Shown one piece after another: positions 7,717 through 12,393 of a stretch of DNA of 12,393 bases. Numbering within the stretch: the first letter of the stretch is position 1; each line of letters opens with the position of its first letter. Source of the DNA: DASZCR01 sp035942915 (GTDB lineage Bacteria; Acidobacteriota; Blastocatellia; Pyrinomonadales; Pyrinomonadaceae); contig DASZCR010000126.1 of assembly GCA_035942915.1 (NCBI GenBank), forward strand, positions 1 through 12,393, in the 5' to 3' direction. A model generated the notes under the pieces. The model searched no databases. It was not told where the DNA came from and saw only the letters and a program-made list of their open reading frames with translations. The position numbers were made by a program, and so were the translations under genes.

Positions 7717-7798
7717 AAGCCTCCGGGCGACAGCGAGGGGTGTCGTGGTTAGGTCTGTTGAGTGAGAAACGCTCGAACGGCTCGCAACTGCGGGCGGC

Positions 7799-7827
7799 AC
7801 ACTACCACAAGACTTCGCGCTTGAGAA
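7799..7827 (-). promoter_or_regulatory. Candidate promoter of the toxin operon
   Basis: On the minus strand TTCTCA (7827-7822) and TAGTGT (7804-7799) are 17 bp apart, with TGG directly before the -10, giving an extended -10 (TGnTAnnnT). Each hexamer matches the sigma70 consensus at four of six positions. Transcription would start near 7792, leaving a leader of about 75 nt before ATG 7716. It is a weak match found by eye. Confidence 0.3.
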
Positions 7828-7897
7828 GACTCTTGCGCGCGCATCCTCGACAGTTTCGGCGGGCGTTGGGTCGCACGTCGCGTCTGGGTATTTCCGC

Positions 7898-7925
7898 TTG
7901 AATTTGACGACGCCGATGCTAAGAT
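7898..7925 (+). promoter_or_regulatory. Candidate promoter of the HEAT-TPR gene
   Basis: TTGAAT (7898-7903) and TAAGAT (7920-7925) are separated by 16 bp, each matching the sigma70 consensus at four of six positions. Initiation near 7932 would leave a leader of about 107 nt before ATG 8039. Confidence 0.4.
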
Positions 7926-7945
7926 GTCCGGCGACACCAGCATCG
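7914..7945 (+). repeat. Nested inverted repeat at the predicted HEAT-TPR start site
   Basis: CGATGCT (7914-7920) pairs with AGCATCG (7939-7945). Inside lies a second short stem, TGTC (7925-7928) with GACA (7933-7936), around CGGC. The outer left arm touches the candidate -10, so the element could be an operator or a 5' mRNA hairpin. No T-run follows, so it is not a terminator. Confidence 0.35.
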
Positions 7946-8038
7946 AGGTTGTCCCGCCTCATTCCCGCCGCGCCGCCGCGCCAGCCAACATGGGGCAAAC
8001 TTCGAAGACGTTCTTCCACCTTCGCACTTGGAGAAATC

Positions 8039-10336
8039 ATGACTACAAACCGTTGCCCCACGAGCGTACTGCGGATGCCCTGTCTGCTCTGCCTGCTCCT
8101 CTTAACGCTTACTGCCGTCTCGTCAGGCCAGACACCGGCGGCGGCGGCCGACGTGCCCTCTCTCGTCAAGGAGTTACAGGACAAGGACGCCAAAGTTCGC
8201 ATCTCGGCGGCGCAGCGTCTGGTCGCGTCCGGCGTGGAGGTCGAGCCGGCCGTCTCCGCCCTCATCGAGTTGGTGAGAGACAAGGACGTGCAGATTCGTC
8301 GGCAGGCGATAGAGACGCTGGAGAAGATAGGGCCGGGGGCGAAAGCCGCCGTCCACATCCTGACCGAAGCCCTGAGAGACGAAAACTATCTCGTCCGCTA
8401 CGCCGCCCTCACCGCGCTCGGCTCCGTCAGGCAGGCCACCGCTGCCGACGTGCCCGCGCTCATCAAGGATTTAAAAGACAAGGATGCGCAACTCCGCGCT
8501 CTGGCGGCGGGCGGCCTCAGCGCGTTGGAGGAGAAAGCGAAAGACGCCATCCCGACGCTCATCGAGTTACTCAAAGACGAGGACAAATACACGCGTTGGC
8601 TGGCCGTCTACACAATGGGCGAAATCGAGCCGGACGAGTCGGCCGTGCCCGCTCTGATAAAGTTGCTGAAAGACGAGGACAAGCACACACGTTCGCATGC
8701 CATGTCGCAACTGGGCAGGATTGGGCCGGAGGCGCGCGCCGCCGTTCCCGCCCTGATAGAAGTCTTGAGCGACAAAGATGCCCATCTGCAAGGCCACGCA
8801 GCTTCAGCGCTTGGAGGAATCGGGTCGGATGCGAAGGCCGCTGCGCCCGCCCTGGTCAAAATGCTGAAAGACCCGAACAGCAACCTGCGGAGCGCCGCCG
8901 CCTTCGCCCTCCGCACAATCGAGCCGGATGCGAGCCTCGCCGTCCCCGCTCTCACAGAGGCACTGAAGGATGAGGATTCCAGTGTCCGCATGTTTGCCAT
9001 CGACGCGCTACAGAAGTTCGGCCCCGCCGCGAAGGCCGCCACGCCCCTCCTCGCAGACCTGCTGAAAGCTCCGAGCTTAATAAGCCGCTACGAAGCAGCC
9101 AACACGCTCAGAGCCATCGGGCCGGAAGCGAAAGAGGCGGTGCCTGCTCTGCTCCGCTCTCTCAACGACCGAGATGAGTTAGTCCGCAAGATTGTCGCCA
9201 TCGCCCTGCTGAAGATAGCGCCGGAGAACGAATCTAAAATCACCCCGAACCTGTTGAAGGAGGCCAAAGCACTGATTGCGGCGGTGGAGAACGCGAAGCC
9301 GGGCGAGAGAGCGAGCTACACCTTGGGCTTTATGCCAGTACCCGGACCGAAGTCGGCTGAGGCGAGCAACCACTTGCAGCGCGGCCATGAATTTAAACGA
9401 CAGGGCAATCTGGACGCGGCCATCGCCAGTTACACGAAAGCCATCGAGTTCGACCCGCAATACTCGGAAGCCTATTACTATCGCGCCGTGATTCACCGCG
9501 CCAGAGACAACCACAACGCCGCTCTCGCCGATTTCACGAAGGCCATCAAGGTCGAATCCGGCTCCCACGAAGTCTACTACTACGAACGCGCTGTGACTCA
9601 CATGCAGAAGCGCGACTACGAGGCGGCCATCGCCGACTTTAACGAAGCCGTCAAGCTCGACCCCTATTACGCGAACGCTTACTACGGCCGGGGCGCTTCA
9701 TACCATTGGAGAGGGAACTACGAGGCGGCCATCAAGGATTACGACCGTGCCGCAGAGATTATCCCTCCGGTCGTCGAAGCCTTCGGCGCGCGCGGCAGAG
9801 CCAAACTCTCACAGGGCAGAGTCGGTGAGTCCCTCGCAGACTTCGACGAAGCCATCAAGGCTGAGCCGCAGAAAGCCATGAACTATCGTGGGCGCGGCGA
9901 CGCACTGAAAGCTCTGGGAAAACTGGCGGAAGCCGAAGCGTCGTACCGCGAAGCCATACGCCTCGCACCTGATGACCCGTCCTCTCTCAACCGCCTCGGC
10001 TACTTTTTAGTCGAACAGGACAAGAGCCTCGCCGAAGCCCTCCAACTGATTCAGCGTGCCGTCGAAGCACAACCGAAGAATCCCACCTTCTTACACAGTC
10101 TGGGCTGGGCGCACTTCAAACTCGGTCGCTTCGACGAGGCCGAACGCTATCTGAGCGAGAGCGTGCGCCGCAACGCCGAGTCGGCCGTCACGCAGGAGCA
10201 TCTCGGCGACGTTCGCGCGCGGCGCGGCGATACGCGACAGGCGCGCTCCGCGTGGAAGAAGGCGCTCTCACTCGCAGTTGAAGACGAAGCTAAGGTCAGG
10301 CTGAAGGAGAAATTGAACGGCGCGGCAAACGACTAG
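8039..10336 (+). CDS. Exported HEAT-repeat and TPR fusion protein
   Basis: A 765-residue protein with a signal peptide (hydrophobic core about 14-25, cleavage after the S-S-G near 30). Residues about 38-420 carry roughly 11 HEAT repeats of 33-39 residues, each with the pattern A-V-P-A-L-I-x-x-L-K-D-x-D then R-x-x-A-x-x-A-L-x-x-I-G (PBS-lyase HEAT-like). Residues about 438-755 carry about eight TPRs with typical G-x-x-D-A-A-I-A-D-F-x-K-A-I-x-x-D-P signatures. No enzymatic domain was seen, so it is probably a protein-binding scaffold outside the cytoplasm. ATG 8039 is chosen because GGAG sits 5 nt upstream and the signal peptide follows at once; the frame is open to 7898 but the extra 47 residues look non-coding. 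It is divergent from the toxin operon and followed by the array of small exported proteins. Confidence 0.85.
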   Translation: MTTNRCPTSVLRMPCLLCLLLLTLTAVSSGQTPAAAADVPSLVKELQDKDAKVRISAAQRLVASGVEVEPAVSALIELVRDKDVQIRRQAIETLEKIGPGAKAAVHILTEALRDENYLVRYAALTALGSVRQATAADVPALIKDLKDKDAQLRALAAGGLSALEEKAKDAIPTLIELLKDEDKYTRWLAVYTMGEIEPDESAVPALIKLLKDEDKHTRSHAMSQLGRIGPEARAAVPALIEVLSDKDAHLQGHAASALGGIGSDAKAAAPALVKMLKDPNSNLRSAAAFALRTIEPDASLAVPALTEALKDEDSSVRMFAIDALQKFGPAAKAATPLLADLLKAPSLISRYEAANTLRAIGPEAKEAVPALLRSLNDRDELVRKIVAIALLKIAPENESKITPNLLKEAKALIAAVENAKPGERASYTLGFMPVPGPKSAEASNHLQRGHEFKRQGNLDAAIASYTKAIEFDPQYSEAYYYRAVIHRARDNHNAALADFTKAIKVESGSHEVYYYERAVTHMQKRDYEAAIADFNEAVKLDPYYANAYYGRGASYHWRGNYEAAIKDYDRAAEIIPPVVEAFGARGRAKLSQGRVGESLADFDEAIKAEPQKAMNYRGRGDALKALGKLAEAEASYREAIRLAPDDPSSLNRLGYFLVEQDKSLAEALQLIQRAVEAQPKNPTFLHSLGWAHFKLGRFDEAERYLSESVRRNAESAVTQEHLGDVRARRGDTRQARSAWKKALSLAVEDEAKVRLKEKLNGAAND

Positions 10337-10343
10337 CTGATTA

Positions 10344-10446
10344 GCTCCGCCCGCTTCTGCAACTATCTGCGGCCTGCGTCCGCTTCACGCGACCCGTCGC
10401 CTCGATTTCTGTTGACACTGCCTCGCGCGGGCACATATTCTCCTGA
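10344..10446 (+). pseudogene. Decayed 3' end of an array paralog (unit 0)
   Basis: Just after the HEAT-TPR stop, 10344-10364 closely matches 12288-12309 in unit 2, at the part encoding PLLPCNC, with one short gap. The frame from 10345 to the TGA at 10444 reads PLL near its start and SVDTASRGHIFS at its end, parallel to unit 1's SVDTTLGRHIFS end and unit 2's PLLPCNC and VPFSVDT. The middle is degraded and about 7 nt shorter than in unit 1. It looks like the leftover tail of a deleted copy, and its last part doubles as unit 1's promoter. Confidence 0.55.
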
Positions 10447-10512
10447 CTGTTCCCACTCCCACTGTTTGCCGAAGCCTCGCAAGCTGTCTGTCTCACTTGA
10501 AGGAGACATCTA
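10406..10512 (+). repeat. Array leader repeat, copy 1
   Basis: This block, running from TTTCTGTTGACAC through the promoter and 5' untranslated leader to the start codon of unit 1, recurs at 11408-11519 before unit 2 and begins again at 12367. The best-conserved stretch covers CACATATTCTCCTGA, TTCCCACTCCCACTG and TTTGC with CCTCGCA. The tail varies but keeps GAAGGA as ribosome site. Confidence 0.85.
10412..10441 (+). promoter_or_regulatory. Sigma70-type promoter of array unit 1
   Basis: A perfect TTGACA -35 (10412-10417) is followed after 18 bp by TATTCT (10436-10441). Initiation near 10448 would leave a leader of about 65 nt containing the tandem TCCCAC motif and an AAGGAG ribosome site 7 nt before ATG 10513. 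Conservation of both hexamers before unit 2 supports function. Confidence 0.7.
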
Positions 10513-11448
10513 ATGAAATCCCAAGACAGCCCATCCCACCGGCAGCGTCGAGCACTCGCCCTTGTAGTCTTGATAAGCTTCCTTGCCTTGTGCGTCGCCA
10601 GTATGGCGTCGAGTGCCGCTCAACCCGGACAGGACAAAGCAGTTGTCGTCGCCAAAGAGAAGCGAGAGATAAAAGAAAGGATTCCTGCTCACCTGCCCAT
10701 CAAGGTGAAAATAAAAAATCCGGAGAAGGTGAAGGACTCTAAGAACGAGGATTGGTTGGCCGATTTAGAGGTTGAAGTTACCAACATGGGGACGAAGCCG
10801 ATTTACTATCTGTATATCGCGCTCTCATTGCCGGATGTGATAACTGATAATGGGAACAACGTCGGATATATTTTGCGTTATGGCAGAATCCAGTTCACTG
10901 ACCTCAAAGAGCCGGTGCGACCTGACGACGTACCGCTTCTGCCCGGAGCTGCCACCATCCTTAAAGTTCCGGCTGATCGGATTCGAGCGTGGAAATCTTT
11001 GAGAGCCAATGGAACACTGACGAACCCGAAAAAACTCACACTCTCCTTTCAGTTCCTGAGTTTCGGAGATGGCACGGCACTGTGGACGCCGGAAGGCATC
11101 CGGCTTCCGAAAACTAAAGAACAGAGTTACAAGTCGTCCTGTGGGGAAAGCGAGAAATGGAGCATCGCTCTAGCTGATTCGCCGCCAAGTTATATACCTG
11201 ATATTGCATCTACGTCTTCGTTACTTCCGTCGCCGGTAAACAATTTACCGGCGAATGTTTTTAGGGGGAGAATCGCTATCGAACCGTCCGCCGCCGCAGA
11301 CATATGCTGTCCCGGTACGGCGGGTAACTGCTCTCATTTAAAGATAGCTTCTGCCAATTGTATCTGTGGTGAAGTGGAGATTGCTCAATCAGCCTCTTCC
11401 GTGCCGTTTTCTGTTGACACTACCTTGGGGCGGCACATATTCTCCTGA
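10513..11448 (+). CDS. Exported protein of unknown function, array unit 1
   Basis: A 311-residue protein of unrecognised family. A basic N-terminus (HRQRR) and hydrophobic stretch (14-35) form a signal peptide. The core, about 55-190, is shared with unit 2: IPAHLPIKVKIKN, LEVEVTNMGTKPIYYL, RYGR, PDDVP, NPKK and GDGT; the alternating pattern suggests an Ig-like beta-sandwich (inference). The C-terminal part is rich in Ser/Pro and then Cys (C265, C266, C273, C283, C285), ending VPFSVDTTLGRHIFS. A terminator-like hairpin lies within codons 240-250. The last dozen codons coincide with the promoter of unit 2, the TGA falling 3 bp after its -10. Start ATG 10513 has AAGGAG 7 nt upstream. GC is well below that of the operons to the left, hinting at separate origin. 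Confidence 0.78.
   Translation: MKSQDSPSHRQRRALALVVLISFLALCVASMASSAAQPGQDKAVVVAKEKREIKERIPAHLPIKVKIKNPEKVKDSKNEDWLADLEVEVTNMGTKPIYYLYIALSLPDVITDNGNNVGYILRYGRIQFTDLKEPVRPDDVPLLPGAATILKVPADRIRAWKSLRANGTLTNPKKLTLSFQFLSFGDGTALWTPEGIRLPKTKEQSYKSSCGESEKWSIALADSPPSYIPDIASTSSLLPSPVNNLPANVFRGRIAIEPSAAADICCPGTAGNCSHLKIASANCICGEVEIAQSASSVPFSVDTTLGRHIFS
11230..11262 (+). terminator. Terminator-like hairpin inside array unit 1
   Basis: TCGCCGGTAAA (11230-11240) pairs perfectly with TTTACCGGCGA (11244-11254) around a CAA loop, followed after ATG by five T (11258-11262). It lies in frame within unit 1, about 190 bp before the stop codon and about 150 bp before unit 2's -35. Unit 2 has a differently built hairpin at the matching protein position (PANVFR versus PANFLR). 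The 3-nt gap before the T-run may weaken termination. Confidence 0.55.
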
Positions 11449-11519
11449 TTGTTCCCACTCCCACTGTTTGCTGAAACCTCGCACACTCTAGTGTCTCACC
11501 CACTCGAAGGAATTATTCG
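11408..11519 (+). repeat. Array leader repeat, copy 2
   Basis: Second copy of the promoter-leader block, 1002 bp after the first measured from TTGACA to TTGACA. It differs most in the promoter spacer and just before the ribosome site, and is longer by about 5 nt. Its first 41 bases are also the end of unit 1's coding sequence. Confidence 0.85.
11414..11443 (+). promoter_or_regulatory. Sigma70-type promoter of array unit 2, inside unit 1's coding end
   Basis: TTGACA (11414-11419), 18-bp spacer, TATTCT (11438-11443). Both hexamers and the spacing equal copy 1, while the spacer has changed. The whole promoter lies within codons of unit 1, whose TGA is at 11446-11448. Confidence 0.7.
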
Positions 11520-12393
11520 ATGAACGCGCAAGACAGCACACCTCACCACCAGCGTCGCACACTCACCACCACAGTCTTGATTTGTTTTCTCACCCTGAGC
11601 ATTGTCGGCATCGCCTCGCGCGCGCAGGACAGCACAATCTCTAACAAGGAGGAGAGAGAGTTTAAGAGTACGATTCCTGAGCATGTGCCTATCAGGGTGA
11701 AGGTGAGGAATGAGCAAGCTCTCAAGCAGATGGATAATGAGAAGTGGGCGAGAGAGTTGGAGATTGAAGTGAAGAATACAGGTAGTAAGCCGATTTACTA
11801 TCTGTCAATGAGTATCCTGATGCCTGAGATGACGGATGCTTATAATCGGCCGTTGACCTTTCAAGTGCGCTACGGCAGAAAGGAGTTACGGCATTTAGAC
11901 ACTCAACTGCAACCTGATGATGTGCCTATTCGAGCGGGCGAGAGCGCCACGCTGAAGATTTCTGAGAATCAGGTGAAAGGGTTTGAAGTAACTAGACATA
12001 AAGAGAAGGTGTCCAATCCTAAGAAGATAGAATTCTGGCTGATTGTGATGAATTTAGGCGACGGCACTGGGTTCAGTGGAAGGGACGGCTCACCCGAAGC
12101 TTATCTTACTAAAGAGCTGTCAACGAACATATTACCTCCGGCTGGAAAACCAGAAGCTTGTAAATCTCCTCCCACAGTTAGAAAAGCGGATTCATCCGTT
12201 AAGCTCATCAACGCCCTTTACTCACCCCAACCCGCAAACTTCTTGCGGGTTGATTTTTCTCCGCCGCTTCAAACTGCTTTAGCCGCCGCTCCACTGCTTC
12301 CCTGCAACTGCCGGAATGACAACGATTGCATGTGGGGTGAATTCGGCCCTCCCTCGCCCGTGCCGTTTTCTGTTGACACCATCTGCGCGGGCA
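11520..12393 (+). CDS. Exported protein of unknown function, array unit 2 (runs off the window)
   Basis: The frame from ATG 11520 stays open for 291 codons to the window edge. The product is a paralog of unit 1, with N-terminus MNAQDSTPHHQRR followed by a hydrophobic signal segment and the same core: IPEHVPIRVKVRN, LEIEVKNTGSKPIYYL, RYGR, PDDVP, NPKK and GDGT. The C-terminal part again has a hairpin-coding stretch (SPQPANFLRVDF), a Cys cluster (PCNCRNDNDC) and VPFSVDT. Past that point it enters the next promoter copy. GAAGGA lies 7 nt before the start. Sampled GC is about 47-52%, against about 73% in sampled lines of the 4458-5087 gene. Function unknown. Confidence 0.72.
   Translation, partial: MNAQDSTPHHQRRTLTTTVLICFLTLSIVGIASRAQDSTISNKEEREFKSTIPEHVPIRVKVRNEQALKQMDNEKWARELEIEVKNTGSKPIYYLSMSILMPEMTDAYNRPLTFQVRYGRKELRHLDTQLQPDDVPIRAGESATLKISENQVKGFEVTRHKEKVSNPKKIEFWLIVMNLGDGTGFSGRDGSPEAYLTKELSTNILPPAGKPEACKSPPTVRKADSSVKLINALYSPQPANFLRVDFSPPLQTALAAAPLLPCNCRNDNDCMWGEFGPPSPVPFSVDTICAG
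12228..12258 (+). terminator. Terminator-like hairpin inside array unit 2
   Basis: CAACCCGCAA (12228-12237) pairs perfectly with TTGCGGGTTG (12243-12252) around ACTTC, then A and five T (12254-12258). This is a canonical intrinsic terminator shape, yet it sits inside the open frame of unit 2, about 115 bp before the next promoter's -35. It occupies the place of unit 1's hairpin while sharing almost no stem sequence with it. Confidence 0.65.
12367..12393 (+). promoter_or_regulatory. Start of a third promoter-leader repeat, cut by the window edge
   Basis: TTTTCTGTTGACAC recurs at the window end with TTGACA at 12373-12378, 959 bp after copy 2, followed by a GCGCGGGCA spacer end resembling copy 1. 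If the sequence continues like the other copies, the spacer would be 17 bp instead of 18. It implies at least one more array unit beyond the window. Confidence 0.65.

Larger units (their letters stand above)
7717..8038. other. Divergent intergenic region between toxin operon and HEAT-TPR gene
   Basis: These 322 bases contain no credible gene; the frames crossing them are Arg/Ser-rich extensions of neighbouring reading frames. The region holds candidate promoters for both flanking genes and an imperfect hairpin, listed separately. No RNA gene or long direct repeat is visible. Confidence 0.6.

Noticed and set aside
7898..8038. N-terminal extension of the HEAT-TPR protein
   Set aside because: It would place 47 Arg/Pro-rich residues before an obvious signal peptide and would start in the candidate -35 element.
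7717..8358. Upstream extension of the four-helix membrane gene to 8358
   Set aside because: The extra residues run antisense through the HEAT-TPR gene; the ribosome site before 7716 and the start of hydrophobic helices soon after support the short form.
8150..9300. Possible DNA-level tandem repeat or CRISPR-like array in the HEAT region
   Set aside because: The periodicity is at protein level (33-39 residues) with diverged codons; there are no identical repeats separated by unique spacers.

Overview
The window reads as a chromosomal stretch of a high-GC, Gram-negative bacterium. A large secreted Asp-box (VPS10/sortilin-like) protein beside a LolA-like periplasmic protein, plus exported HEAT/TPR proteins, suggests Acidobacteriota, perhaps Blastocatellia. 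That assignment is inference from gene content; no marker gene is present.

Layout, left to right. (1) 1-100: the possible last codons of a + strand gene, then a perfect 17-bp hairpin terminator separating it from a convergent gene. (2) 101-4201, minus strand: a two-gene unit, a LolA-like periplasmic protein followed 15 bp later by a 1076-codon beta-propeller-type exported protein. (3) 4202-4457: a divergent intergenic region carrying two interlocked 14-bp palindromes, an operator-like element. (4) 4458-5087, plus strand: a six-helix membrane protein of unknown function. (5) 5091-7716, minus strand: a compact four-gene operon made of a four-helix membrane protein, a 9-10-helix membrane protein, a small exported toxin and its probable immunity protein. 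The toxin ends in a colicin E5-like tRNA anticodon ribonuclease domain, preceded by a pre-toxin TG-like motif, one membrane helix and a signal peptide. Its start codon overlaps the stop of the large membrane protein (ATGA). (6) 7717-8038: a divergent intergenic region with candidate promoters on both strands and a hairpin at the predicted + strand start site. (7) 8039-10336, plus strand: an exported protein fusing about 11 HEAT repeats to about 8 TPRs. (8) 10337-12393: a tandem array of paralogous exported proteins with clearly lower GC than the rest. It holds a decayed 3' relic (unit 0), a complete unit 1, unit 2 running off the window, and the -35 of unit 3's promoter.

The most unusual region is the array. 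Each unit starts with the same sigma70-type promoter and leader (TTGACA, 18 bp, TATTCT). That promoter lies inside the 3' coding end of the preceding unit. Both visible units also carry a terminator-like hairpin plus T-run inside the reading frame at the equivalent protein position, although the hairpin sequences differ. Structure kept without sequence identity suggests a selected intragenic terminator or attenuator, or a device that yields stop-less mRNA as known for arfA. The second system of interest is the toxin operon: a polymorphic-toxin warhead without the usual giant carrier, coupled instead to polytopic membrane proteins that could be its dedicated export or docking partners.
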